NCBI RefSeq assembly: GCF_003352835.1
Contig: NZ_QLVD01000001.1
Coordinates: 124,001-188,000, forward strand
Reading direction: 5' to 3'
Length of the DNA: 64,000 bases
Source: Ornithinimicrobium murale
GTDB lineage: Bacteria; Actinomycetota; Actinomycetes; Actinomycetales; Dermatophilaceae
Below the pieces are notes generated by a model. It was not told the origin of the DNA and did not search any database. It saw nothing but the letters and a program-made list of their open reading frames with translations. Of this stretch, positions 42,940-52,465 are shown piece by piece (within the stretch, counting starts at the first letter, position 1; the number at the start of each line of letters is the position of its first letter). Both the position numbers and the translations under genes were made by a program.

Positions 42940-44388
42940 TCAGTCGGCCAGGGTGGTGTGCAGCTGGCGGGCTGCCTCGGCGATGGACCCCGACATCGAG
43001 GGGTAGACCGTGAAGGTCGAGGCGAACTGGTCGACGTTCAGCCGGTTGGCCACCGCCAGCGTCAACGGAAAGATCAGCTCAGAGGCGCGGGGCGCCACGA
43101 CCACACCGCCGAGGATCGTGTCACTTCCGTTGCGGGCGAAGATCTTCACGAAACCGTGCTTGGTGTTCTGCATCTTGGCCCGCGGGTTGCCGGTCAGCGG
43201 CAGCATGACCGCGCGGGCGTCGACCTTGCCGGAGTCCACATCGGCCTGGGAGACGCCCACCGTGGCGATCTCCGGGTCGGTGAAGATGTTGGAGCTGACC
43301 CGGCCGAGGTTGAGCGGCGCCACCGCGTCGCCCAGGGCGTGGGCGATCGCGATGCGCCCCTGCATCGCCGCGACGGAGGCCAGGGGCAGCACGCCCGTGC
43401 AGTCCCCGGCGGCGTAGATGCCGGGCACCGAGGTCCGCGAGACCCGGTCGACGTCGATGTGGCCTGAGGCGGAGAGCTGGACGCCGGCCTGCTCCAGACC
43501 CAGGTCAGCGGTGTTCGGGATCGAGCCGACGGCGAGCAGCGCGTGCGAGGCACTGACCTCACGACCGTCCTCCAGGGTCACCACGACCCCGTCACCGACC
43601 CGGACCACACCGGCCGCACGGGAGCGGTTCAGGACGGTCATGCCACGGCTGCGGAAGACCTCCTCCAGCACCGTGGCGGCATCCTGGTCCTCACCGGGCA
43701 GCACCCGCTCGCGCGAGGAGACCAGGGTGACCCGGCAGCCGAGCCCGAGATAGGCGTGCGCCAGCTCGGCGCCGGTGACACCGGAGCCGATGACGACGAG
43801 GTGCTCGGGCAGCTCGGGCAGCTCGTAGATCTGTTGCCAGGTCAGGATCCGCTCCCCGTCGGGAACGGCAGTGTCGAGCACCCGTGGTCGCGCACCCGTG
43901 GCCACCAGGATCACGTCGGCGTCCAGCTGGCGGGTGCCCCCGCGCCGCTCCTCGGCTGAGGGGGATGGCTCCTCCCCGGACTCCACGCTGTCCACCTCGG
44001 TGGCCACCTCGACCACGCCGGGGCGGACCAGCCGACCAGCCCCTCTGATGACCTCAACCCCTGCGTCGAGAAGTTTGTCGCGGATGTCCGTGCTCTGGGC
44101 GCTGGCCAGTCGCATGATGCGGCTGTTCACATCCGTGAGTCGGGCCCGGACCCCTTGGTCGCCGGGCGCGCCGTCAAAGCCGACACCGATCCGGTCGGCT
44201 GCGCTGAACCGGTCCATGAAGTCGGCGGTGGCGATGAGGGCCTTGCTGGGCACGCAGTCGGTCAGGACCGCGGCCCCTCCGACCCCCTCCCGTTCGACCA
44301 CGGTGACCCTGGCACCCAGGTGCGCAGCCGGCAGTGCGGCCTCATACCCTCCAGGTCCGCCCCCGACGATGACCACTGACTTCTGCAT
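42940..44388 (-). CDS. lpdA: NAD(P)H-quinone dehydrogenase, LpdA type
   Basis: About 482 residues, flavoprotein of the disulfide reductase fold. FAD motif VVIVGGGPGGYEAALPAAHLG; then GVGGAAVLTDCVPSKALIATADFM, where the first Cys of the redox pair is absent, matching mycobacterial LpdA (Rv3303c), which reduces quinones rather than disulfides. NAD-binding VVIGSGVTGAELAHAYLGLG and the C-terminal dimer domain follow. ATG 44388 (MQKSVVIVGG) is preferred; ATG 44406 is an alternative. The start is divergent from punA across 24-42 bases. Confidence 0.93.
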   Translation of the reverse strand: MQKSVVIVGGGPGGYEAALPAAHLGARVTVVEREGVGGAAVLTDCVPSKALIATADFMDRFSAADRIGVGFDGAPGDQGVRARLTDVNSRIMRLASAQSTDIRDKLLDAGVEVIRGAGRLVRPGVVEVATEVDSVESGEEPSPSAEERRGGTRQLDADVILVATGARPRVLDTAVPDGERILTWQQIYELPELPEHLVVIGSGVTGAELAHAYLGLGCRVTLVSSRERVLPGEDQDAATVLEEVFRSRGMTVLNRSRAAGVVRVGDGVVVTLEDGREVSASHALLAVGSIPNTADLGLEQAGVQLSASGHIDVDRVSRTSVPGIYAAGDCTGVLPLASVAAMQGRIAIAHALGDAVAPLNLGRVSSNIFTDPEIATVGVSQADVDSGKVDARAVMLPLTGNPRAKMQNTKHGFVKIFARNGSDTILGGVVVAPRASELIFPLTLAVANRLNVDQFASTFTVYPSMSGSIAEAARQLHTTLAD

Positions 44389-44417
44389 TCCACTCACAGG
44401 ACCCATCCAACCATCGG

Positions 44418-44423
44418 TACAGT
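44418..44423 (+). promoter_or_regulatory. Putative -10 box (TACAGT) for leaderless punA
   Basis: TACAGT ends 6 bases before GTG 44430. Divergent from lpdA within a very short gap. Confidence 0.5.
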
Positions 44424-44429
44424 GCCCCG

Positions 44430-45236
44430 GTGATCACCGAATCCCCTGCAGAGCTCGCGCGGGCGGCCGCGACCGTCATCTCCGAGCACACCGGCACCCC
44501 TCAGCACGACGTCGCCCTGGTCCTGGGCAGCGGTTGGGGCCAGACCGCCGACCTGGTCGGTGAGACGGTCACCACCATCGAGAACACCGCGGTTCCGGGC
44601 TTCACCGACGCGGCCGTCGCCGGGCACACCGGCACGATGCGTTCGGTGCAGATCAGCGGCAGCGGCAAGCGGGCCCTGGTCTTCGGGACGCGCACCCACT
44701 TCTACGAGGGTCGCGGCGTGCGTGCCGTCGTGCACGCCGTCCGCACCGCGGCGGCCGCCGGGTGCCGCACCATCGTGCTGACCAACGGTTGCGGCGGGCT
44801 CGACCCCGACTGGGCACCCGGCACGCCGGTGCTGATCAGCGACCACATCAACCTGACTGGAGAGTCGCCCGTCGAGGGCGCCAACTTCGTCGACCTCACC
44901 GACCTCTACACACCACGGCTGCGGGATCTGGCCAGGGAGGTCGACCCGAGCCTGCCCGAGGGGGTCTACGTCCAGTTCCGCGGCCCGCACTACGAGACCC
45001 CGGCCGAGGTGCGGATGGCCAAGATCCTCGGCGGTGACCTGGTGGGCATGTCGACCACCCTGGAGGCGATCGCCGCCCGCGAGGCAGGCATGGAAGTCCT
45101 CGGCGTCTCCCTGGTCACCAACCCGGCCGCCGGCATCAGCAAGACCGCCCTGTCCCACCAGGAGGTCATCGAGGCCGGCCAGGCCGCGGCAGAGCGCTGC
45201 GGAACCCTTCTCGCGCAGATCATCGGCAGGATGTGA
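44430..45236 (+). CDS. punA: Purine-nucleoside phosphorylase
   Basis: 268 residues of the trimeric PNP class I. LVLGSGWGQTADLV holds the phosphate loop, GHTGTMRS and GTRTHFYEGRGVRAVVHAVRT carry active-site His and phosphate ligands, LTNGCGGLDPDW and VQFRGPHYETPAEVRM the base site, and LVTNPAAGI the closing loop. Splits inosine/guanosine or deoxy-forms into base plus ribose-1-phosphate. Overlaps the phosphosugar mutase by 4 bases, consistent with pentose-1-phosphate handling. GTG start is probably leaderless. Confidence 0.96.
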   Translation: MITESPAELARAAATVISEHTGTPQHDVALVLGSGWGQTADLVGETVTTIENTAVPGFTDAAVAGHTGTMRSVQISGSGKRALVFGTRTHFYEGRGVRAVVHAVRTAAAAGCRTIVLTNGCGGLDPDWAPGTPVLISDHINLTGESPVEGANFVDLTDLYTPRLRDLAREVDPSLPEGVYVQFRGPHYETPAEVRMAKILGGDLVGMSTTLEAIAAREAGMEVLGVSLVTNPAAGISKTALSHQEVIEAGQAAAERCGTLLAQIIGRM

Positions 45237-46909
45237 GTATGCCGACAGCCACCGACCTCATCCCCCTCGCCGAGGCCTGGCTCGCCGACGACCCGGACCA
45301 GCAGACGCGGGACGAGCTGACCGCGCTGATCGAGGCGGCCAGGTCCTCCGACGGGCCTGCTCTGGCCGAGCTGGCCGACCGGTTCTCCGGCCTCCTGGAG
45401 TTCGGCACGGCCGGCCTGCGTGGGGCCCTGGGCGCCGGTCCCAACCGGATGAACCGCGTGGTGGTGATCCGCACCGCAGCCGGCCTCACGGCATACCTCA
45501 AGGAGCAGGTCAACGCGGCGCCCACCGTGGTCATCGGGTTCGACGCGCGGCACAACTCCGACGTCTTCGCCCGGGACACCGCGGCGGTGGTGACCGCCGC
45601 CGGTGGTCGTGCCCTGGTGCTGCCGCGACCTCTGCCGACCCCGGTCCTGGCCTTCGCGATCGGCCACCTGGGTGCCGACGCCGGCGTGATGGTGACCGCC
45701 AGTCACAACCCGCCGCAGGACAACGGTTACAAGGTCTACCTCGGCGACGGTTCCCAGATCGTGCCTCCGGCCGACTCCGACATTGCGGCGCACATCGGCG
45801 CCGTCGCCACCGCCACGGAGGTGACCCTGGCAGCCTCCGGCTGGGAGACCCTCGACGACCGGCTCGTGGAGCGTTACGTCGAGGCGGCCTCCGCGGTCGT
45901 CTCCCCCGACAGCCCACGGGAGCTGTCCGTCGTGCACACCGCACTGCACGGTGTCGGGTCCGACACAGTGCTGGCCGCCTTCGCCGCGGCCGGTTTCCCG
46001 GCACCGCAGACGGTGCTGACCCAGTCTGCGCCCGACCCGGAGTTCCCGACCGTCTCCTTCCCCAACCCCGAGGAGCCGGGCGCGATCGATGCGGCTCTGG
46101 CCCAGGCGGACACGGTGCAGCCCGATGTCGTCCTGGCCAACGACCCGGACGCCGACCGGTGCGCGGTGGCGGTGCCCGGCCCGGACGGCTGGCGCATGCT
46201 GCGGGGCGACGAGGTGGGTGCCCTGCTCGGTCAGCACATCCTCAACCGTGGCGTCGACCCCTCCGGGGAGCGCACCGTGCTGGCCCGCTCCATCGTCTCC
46301 TCCCGTCTGCTGGGCGCGATGGCGCGTGCCGCCGGCCTGCCCGCGCAGGAGACGCTGACCGGGTTCAAGTGGATCGGACGCGTGCCGGGACTGCGCTTCG
46401 GATACGAGGAGGCGCTCGGCTACTGCGTCGACCCGGCCACCGTGCCGGACAAGGACGGCATCACCGCCGCTCTGCTCGTGGCCGAGCTGGCCGCGACCCT
46501 GAAGCAGGAGGGCCGCACGCTGCAGGACCTGCTGGATGATCTCGCCCTGACCCACGGTGTCCACCAGACCGACGCCTTCTCGGTGCGGGTCGAGGACCTC
46601 AGGATGATCGCCCCCGTGCTGCAGCGTCTGCGCAGCCATCCCCCGGCCGAGCTCGGGGGTGTCGCTGTCGCCTCCCTGGAGGATCTCGCCGAGGGCGCGG
46701 ACGGTCTGCCGCCCACCGAGGGCCTGCGCTACCTGCTCGCCGACGACACCCGGGTGATCGTCCGGCCGAGTGGCACCGAGCCCAAGCTCAAGGTCTACCT
46801 TGAGGCGATCGTCCCCGTCGAGGGCGAGGACCTAGCGGCGGCACGGTCCGAGGCGGGACGCCGCCTGAGTGCGGTCCGCGCCACCATGGAGGATTTGACC
46901 CGGGCCTGA
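45233..46909 (+). CDS. pmmB: Phospho-sugar mutase (phosphopentomutase/phosphomannomutase-like)
   Basis: 558 residues of the alpha-D-phosphohexomutase superfamily, long form. Phosphoserine S157 in VMVTASHNPPQDNGYKVYLGDG, magnesium loop ANDPDADRCAV, sugar loop TGFKWIGR ... FGYEEALGYCVDP and phosphate loop RPSGTEPKLKVYLEA. Coupled to punA by a 4-base overlap, so conversion of (deoxy)ribose-1-phosphate to the 5-phosphate, feeding deoC, is likely; this is inference. GTG 45233 or ATG 45239 could start translation. Confidence 0.92.
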   Translation: MSMPTATDLIPLAEAWLADDPDQQTRDELTALIEAARSSDGPALAELADRFSGLLEFGTAGLRGALGAGPNRMNRVVVIRTAAGLTAYLKEQVNAAPTVVIGFDARHNSDVFARDTAAVVTAAGGRALVLPRPLPTPVLAFAIGHLGADAGVMVTASHNPPQDNGYKVYLGDGSQIVPPADSDIAAHIGAVATATEVTLAASGWETLDDRLVERYVEAASAVVSPDSPRELSVVHTALHGVGSDTVLAAFAAAGFPAPQTVLTQSAPDPEFPTVSFPNPEEPGAIDAALAQADTVQPDVVLANDPDADRCAVAVPGPDGWRMLRGDEVGALLGQHILNRGVDPSGERTVLARSIVSSRLLGAMARAAGLPAQETLTGFKWIGRVPGLRFGYEEALGYCVDPATVPDKDGITAALLVAELAATLKQEGRTLQDLLDDLALTHGVHQTDAFSVRVEDLRMIAPVLQRLRSHPPAELGGVAVASLEDLAEGADGLPPTEGLRYLLADDTRVIVRPSGTEPKLKVYLEAIVPVEGEDLAAARSEAGRRLSAVRATMEDLTRA

Positions 46910-46936
46910 CCAACCGGCACGAGCACCGCCCGTCGG

Positions 46937-47527
46937 TCAGCCGACAAGCAAGATGACCAGCAGGAACGCAACGGATCCGAGCAGGGGCACCAGGGCGCCC
47001 CTGGCCCAGGTCCGGTGCACGCCGCGCCCGGGCTCCTCCACCCCGCCAGCCAGCCTCCACCGCTGCCACTCCTTCTCCACCCGGCCCGCGATCACCTCGG
47101 CGTTGTTGCCCTCCCGGGCCTTCCGTCGGGTAGTCGACTCGGCATAGCTGTCGATGTCGCGGCGGGGTCGCAGCTCCCGCCGGACGGGGATCGCCCAGGA
47201 GCTGTGCTTGGTCCCGGCGTTGTCGACCAGTTCGAGCGCCCACTGGTGCTTGACCGCGCCCAGCCGCTCGTAGGGGACCGTCACGTCGGTGACCAGGTTG
47301 CTCATCGTGACCCCGCCAGGCTCGATCCGCACGGCAGGCCGCAGCAGCACGACCCACACGATCGCTGCGACGACGGCCAGGAAGGCGGCGGGTGAGAACG
47401 GGTTGTTGCCCAGACCTGCCTCGACCGAGCCCATCACGACGGCGAGCCCGGCGACCGCCACCAGGATCACCCACCCGACGATGCGTGCGGGCAGGGTGCG
47501 ATAGGTCTGTGACTCGGAGGCAGCCAT
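46937..47527 (-). CDS. PH domain-containing membrane protein
   Basis: 196 residues. Two N-terminal membrane helices (about 14-35 and 48-64: IVGWVILVAVAGLAVVMG, FLAVVAAIVWVVLLRP), then a bacterial PH-like domain (VRIEPGGVTMSNLVTDVTVPYERLGAVKHQWALELVDNAGTKHSSWAI), a charged linker and a C-terminal helix (LLGSVAFLLVILLVG). Function unknown. ATG 47527 with TACACT box 9 bases ahead. Convergent with pmmB and divergent from the uridine kinase. Confidence 0.87.
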   Translation of the reverse strand: MAASESQTYRTLPARIVGWVILVAVAGLAVVMGSVEAGLGNNPFSPAAFLAVVAAIVWVVLLRPAVRIEPGGVTMSNLVTDVTVPYERLGAVKHQWALELVDNAGTKHSSWAIPVRRELRPRRDIDSYAESTTRRKAREGNNAEVIAGRVEKEWQRWRLAGGVEEPGRGVHRTWARGALVPLLGSVAFLLVILLVG

Positions 47528-47536
47528 GGTCCGGTC

Positions 47537-47542
47537 AGTGTA
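47537..47542 (-). promoter_or_regulatory. Putative -10 box (TACACT) for the PH-domain gene
   Basis: TACACT on the minus strand, 9 bases before ATG 47527. The longer spacing makes this a weaker example. Confidence 0.35.
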
Positions 47543-47569
47543 GGGCCGGGACCGGCCCATCCGGGGACG

Positions 47570-47575
47570 TAAACT
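47570..47575 (+). promoter_or_regulatory. Putative -10 box (TAAACT) for the uridine kinase gene
   Basis: TAAACT ends 8 bases before ATG 47584. No ribosome-binding site is seen. Confidence 0.4.
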
Positions 47576-47583
47576 GCTGCCCC

Positions 47584-48252
47584 ATGAGTCCCGAGTCCGC
47601 CCCGTGTGCCCGGGTGTTGGTGCTCGCCGGCCCCAGTGGAGCCGGCAAGTCGCGGCTCGCCCGCCGCCTGCACGCCGCCCACGGTTGGCCGATCGTGCAG
47701 CTCGACGACTTCTATCGCGAGGTGGACGACCCGGACCTGCCGATGAGCCCACAGGCCGACCTGCCCGACTGGGACGACGTGCGCTCGTGGCGGCTGGACG
47801 ACGCGCTCGAGGCCCTGGACACCCTCTGCCGGGAGGGGTCGGTGGAGGTGCCCGTCTATGACATCGCCACCTCCCGCGCGACCGGCACGCACCGCCTGGA
47901 GCTGGAGGGTCACCCCGTCGTGATCGCCGAGGGCATCTTCGCCGCCGACACGATCGCCGGACTGAGGTGCCGCGGCCTGCTTGCCGACGCCTGGTGCATC
48001 CGCAACCGCCCCACCAAGACCTTCGCCCGCCGGCTGATCCGCGACCTGGCCGAGCGGCGCAAACCACCGCTCACCCTCATCCGGAGAGGGCTGGCGCTCC
48101 GGCGGCTGGAGCCAGGTATCGTCGGTGCCCAGCAGGCCCTGGGAGCCGAGCCGATGACTGCCCGTGAGGCCGAGGGCAGGATCCCGGACCTGATCGCACG
48201 CACACCGGGACACACCGAGCAGGAGGCGCGTCGACGTGGGACAGCATCCTGA
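47584..48252 (+). CDS. Uridine kinase-like P-loop kinase
   Basis: 222 residues. P-loop GPSGAGKS (about 15-22) followed by RLARRLHAAHGWPIVQLDDFYRE, with DFY the substrate Asp motif of the uridine kinase/PRK family, and VYDIATSRATGTHRLEL and VVIAEGIFAADTI. Probably phosphorylates uridine or a related nucleoside; substrate is inferred from the family only. ATG 47584. The stop overlaps the next gene by 17 bases, and the following GTG has AGGAGG inside this coding region. Confidence 0.86.
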   Translation: MSPESAPCARVLVLAGPSGAGKSRLARRLHAAHGWPIVQLDDFYREVDDPDLPMSPQADLPDWDDVRSWRLDDALEALDTLCREGSVEVPVYDIATSRATGTHRLELEGHPVVIAEGIFAADTIAGLRCRGLLADAWCIRNRPTKTFARRLIRDLAERRKPPLTLIRRGLALRRLEPGIVGAQQALGAEPMTAREAEGRIPDLIARTPGHTEQEARRRGTAS

Positions 48253-49678
48253 CCAGAACCGTTGGCAGTCCGACGACGACTCCGACGCCGAGCCGACCTA
48301 CTGGCAGCCGGGACGCTATGTCGACTCCGGTCACGACGAGGAGCCCGCCTCCGACGACCCGCAGTCCCCGCCTGCCGGTCGGGATACCCCTGCCTCGCCA
48401 CCTCCCCCTGGCGAGCAGGCCACCTACGGTGACCCCTCGGCATACGGCCAGCAGACACCGCCTCCACCGCCGACCTACGGACAGGGCTACGGCCAACAGC
48501 CGCCCTACGGACAGGCCCCGCCACCGACCTACGGACAGGCCCCGCCACCGACCTACGGACAGGGCTACGGCCAACAGCCGCCCTACGGACAGCCCCCACC
48601 GCCCACCTACGGACAGGGCTACGGCCAACAGCCGCCCTACGGACAGCCCCCACCGCCGCCCTACGGGCAGGGCTACGGCCAACAGCCGCCCTACGGACAG
48701 GCACCGCCACCCACCTACGGACAGCCGGGGCAGTGGCACAACCTTCCGCCGGAGGAGCTGGCGCGGCTGCACCAGCCAGGAGTCATCCCGCTCCGTCCGC
48801 TGAGGCTGGGTGACATGTTCGAGGGCGCGCTGCGGACCATGCGGCGCAACCCCGAGGCCACGATCGGGATGGCCGTGCTCGTGCTCGGCGTGTTGATGGT
48901 GCCCTCGCTGGCCTTCACGATGTTCATCCCCACGCTGTTCCCCGATCTGGCGACGCTCGATGCCATCGCCGTGGCGGGTCTGGTGCCTACCCTGCTCAAC
49001 TCCCTGGCCACGATGGCCCTGAGCGGCTTTGTGATCTATGTGGTCAGCGAGGCGGCCCTGGGTGACCGGGTGGGCATCGGGCAGACGTGGAGCGCGGTCA
49101 AGGGACGCATCCCCTCGCTGATCGGCATCTCGATCCTGTCCTTCCTGATCATCGTCGGGCTCGTCCTGGGGCTGGTCCTGGTCATGGTGGCCCTGGCTGT
49201 GCTCGGCCCCCTGGGCGTGATCGCGATGATCCCGATCTTCCTGGCGATCCTGCCGCTGACGCTCTGGCTCTATGCCCGCCTGTCCCTCGGAGCGGCAGCC
49301 GTCGTCCTGGAGAAGGCCGGCCCGGGCACCGGCATCAAGCGCACCTGGGCCCTCACCGAGGGCAAGCAGGCCTGGCGCGTGCTGGGCATCACCTTGCTGG
49401 CCGGTCTGCTCGCCACCATCTTCGCGGGACTCATCAGTGGGATCCTTGGACTCCTGATCGGGCTGCTGATCGAGCTGGTCTCCGGTGACATCAGCACGCA
49501 GTACTACCTCCGCGTCATCGTCGAACACGTGAGCACCTTCCTGGTCGGTGCGATCGTGACGCCTTTCACCGCGGGCGTCACGGCCCTGCTCTACCTCGAC
49601 CAGCGCATGCGGCGCGAGGGCCTGGACGTCGGTCTGGTCCGCGCCGCTCAGGAGCGCGCCGCCGCGCGACGGTCCTGA
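48236..49678 (+). CDS. Membrane protein with Tyr-Gly-Gln/Pro-rich N-terminus (GPD-like membrane domain)
   Basis: 480 residues. Residues about 65-160 are a low-complexity disordered tail of repeated PPTYGQGYGQQPPYGQ units. After LARLHQPGVIPLRPLRLGDMFEGALRTMRRNPEATIG the protein becomes a bundle of about six membrane helices resembling the membrane domain of GlpQ-like phosphodiesterases, without the catalytic domain. Heads the DUF4129-DUF4350-MoxR-DUF58 operon, 3 bases from the next gene. GTG start with AGGAGG upstream. Confidence 0.88.
   Translation: MGQHPDQNRWQSDDDSDAEPTYWQPGRYVDSGHDEEPASDDPQSPPAGRDTPASPPPPGEQATYGDPSAYGQQTPPPPPTYGQGYGQQPPYGQAPPPTYGQAPPPTYGQGYGQQPPYGQPPPPTYGQGYGQQPPYGQPPPPPYGQGYGQQPPYGQAPPPTYGQPGQWHNLPPEELARLHQPGVIPLRPLRLGDMFEGALRTMRRNPEATIGMAVLVLGVLMVPSLAFTMFIPTLFPDLATLDAIAVAGLVPTLLNSLATMALSGFVIYVVSEAALGDRVGIGQTWSAVKGRIPSLIGISILSFLIIVGLVLGLVLVMVALAVLGPLGVIAMIPIFLAILPLTLWLYARLSLGAAAVVLEKAGPGTGIKRTWALTEGKQAWRVLGITLLAGLLATIFAGLISGILGLLIGLLIELVSGDISTQYYLRVIVEHVSTFLVGAIVTPFTAGVTALLYLDQRMRREGLDVGLVRAAQERAAARRS
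48468..48725 (+). repeat. In-frame degenerate repeat encoding YGQ/P-rich tail
   Basis: Units of roughly 57-66 bp encode PTYGQGYGQQPPYGQ variants; near-identical DNA copies suggest recent expansion or slippage. Tyr, Gln, Gly and Pro dominate. Confidence 0.85.
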
Positions 49679-49681
49679 CCC

Positions 49682-50293
49682 GTGCTCGATCCTGACCGGG
49701 ACGAGGCCCGGGAGCTGCTGCAGCGCGAGCTCTCCGGCGCCGACTACAACCGGCCCGAGTCCTTCATCGCCCGAGCCCTCAACTGGCTGATGGAGCGACT
49801 CTCGGGGTTGATCGAGATCATCCCCGGCTCCACCGGCCTGTCCACCCTGCTGCTGGGCGTGGTGATCGCGCTGGTCGTCGTGGCCGTGTTCTTCGCCATC
49901 CGTGGCACGCGACGCTCCCGCCGGCTGACCACGCGGGACACCGGTCCCGTGCTGGCCGAGGCCGGGCTGAGCGCAGAGGACTACCGTGCCCGGGCTGCGG
50001 CGTCCGCCCGGGCCGGCGACTGGGACGCCGTCCTGCTGGACTCCTACCGTGCCATCGCCGCGGCGACCGACGAGCGGGCGCTGCTCGATGAGCTGCCCGG
50101 CACCACGGCGCACGAGATCGCCGTCGCCCTGCGCCAGCCGTTCCCCGACCGCGCCAGCGACCTGCTCACCGCCGCCGATGCCTTCGACGCCGTCTGCTAC
50201 GGCGGTCGGACTGCCCAGCAGGTGCAGGCCGAGCGGGTGCGCGAGCTGGACCGGACCCTCGCCCGGACCCGACCAGCCCGAGTCGCCTCGTGA
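49682..50293 (+). CDS. DUF4129 domain-containing protein
   Basis: 203 residues. N-terminal LDPDRDEARELLQRELSGADYNRPESFIARALNWLMERL, one membrane helix (TLLLGVVIALVVVAVFFAI) and a cytosolic C-terminal DUF4129 domain with AGDWDAVLLDSYRAIAAATDERALLDELPGTTAHEIAVAL. In actinobacteria this gene stands between the membrane protein and DUF4350/MoxR. GTG start, 4-base overlap with the next gene. Confidence 0.88.
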   Translation: MLDPDRDEARELLQRELSGADYNRPESFIARALNWLMERLSGLIEIIPGSTGLSTLLLGVVIALVVVAVFFAIRGTRRSRRLTTRDTGPVLAEAGLSAEDYRARAAASARAGDWDAVLLDSYRAIAAATDERALLDELPGTTAHEIAVALRQPFPDRASDLLTAADAFDAVCYGGRTAQQVQAERVRELDRTLARTRPARVAS

Positions 50294-51455
50294 GGGCCAG
50301 CACCGGACGCCGGTTGGCCCTCTGGGGCGTGGTCGTGTTGGTCCTTGCCGTCGCCGCGGCCGTCCTGGGGGGCATGCGCACCACCAACGAGCTCCCGTTC
50401 GACCCGGACAACCCCGAGGACAACGGCATGCAGGCTCTCGCCCGGGTGCTGGAGCGGCAGGGTGTCGAGGTCACCGTCGCCCGTGGTCTCCCCCAGCTGC
50501 TGGGCACACCCGTCTCCCCGGACAGCACGGTCCTGGTGGCCGGCACGGCCCTGGTCGGCGAGGATGCGGGGCAGCAACTGAGCCGGTATGCCGAGGGGGC
50601 CGGTCGACTGGTCGTCCTCAGCCCCGAGTCCAACACCGGGGAGGTCCTCGACCTGCCGGTCGAGGGCGGCAGCTATGCGCAGGTGGGATCGGCCGCGCCG
50701 GGCTGCGAGGCCGGCCTGCTGCACTGGCGGGACGGCGACCAGGTCAGCGGCGCCAACCGGCTGGTCGAGGTGACCGGCGACGACCGGTCGGTCGTCCCGT
50801 GCTTCCCGCCGACCCCCGGCTACCACGCGGGTGGTGCCCAGGCCGGCTTCGTTGTCGAGCTGCCTGCTGCCGGGGACCGCCCCGACACCGTGGTGGCCGG
50901 CATCGCCACGTCGCTGACCAACGAGCACATCACCGATGACGCCAACGCCGCTGCGGGCCTGCGGCTGCTCGGGGCCCACCCGCACCTGGTCTGGTATGTC
51001 CCGGCCGTGTCCGACGCCGGCGACACCGCTCCCCAGTCCCTCATCGACGTGCTGCCCGAGGCCTTCCTTCCCTCGGTGGTGTTGCTGGTGCTGGCGCTGT
51101 TGGCCACCATGCTGTGGCGCGGACGCCGCCTCGGCCCGGTGGTGACCGAGCCACTGCCCGCCCTCATCAGGTCGGTCGAGACGACCCGGAGCCGCAGCCA
51201 GCTGTACCGGCGGGCCCAGGACCGCGAGCGTGCCCTGGCCGTCCTGCAGCTCGGGGCCCGGCGCCGCCTGGCGGCCCGGGTGGGCCTGACCAGGCACGCC
51301 CCGCCACACCTGGTGGTGCAGGCCGTCGCGGAGGCGACCGGTCGGCATACCGATGAGCTGCACCGGTTGCTGGTCGAGGCGACCGCACCCGATGACGAGA
51401 CACTGGTTCGGATCGCCCGCGAGGTGCGGTCCCTCGAGGAAGGGATGATCGGCTG

Positions 51456-51456
<1 letters not shown>
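50290..51456 (+). CDS. DUF4350 domain-containing protein
   Basis: 388 residues. N-terminal helix (LALWGVVVLVLAVAAAVLGGM), an exported domain (GMQALARVLERQGVEVTVARGLPQLLG... VLVAGTALVGEDAGQQLSRYAEGAGRLVVLSPES) and a second helix (SVVLLVLALLATMLW) before a cytosolic tail. The DUF4350 domain resembles ThuA/GATase-like folds. Linked to MoxR by a one-base overlap (TGATG). Role presumably in the assembly performed by the MoxR ATPase. Confidence 0.88.
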
Positions 51457-52463
<1,007 letters not shown>

Positions 52464-52465
52464 CC

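Noticed and set aside
44990..46639. Minus-strand open frame of about 549 codons
   Set aside because: Antisense of punA and the phosphosugar mutase.
48077..50113. Minus-strand open frame of about 678 codons with repeats
   Set aside because: Repeats are the antisense image of the YGQ/P-rich tail of the plus-strand membrane protein.
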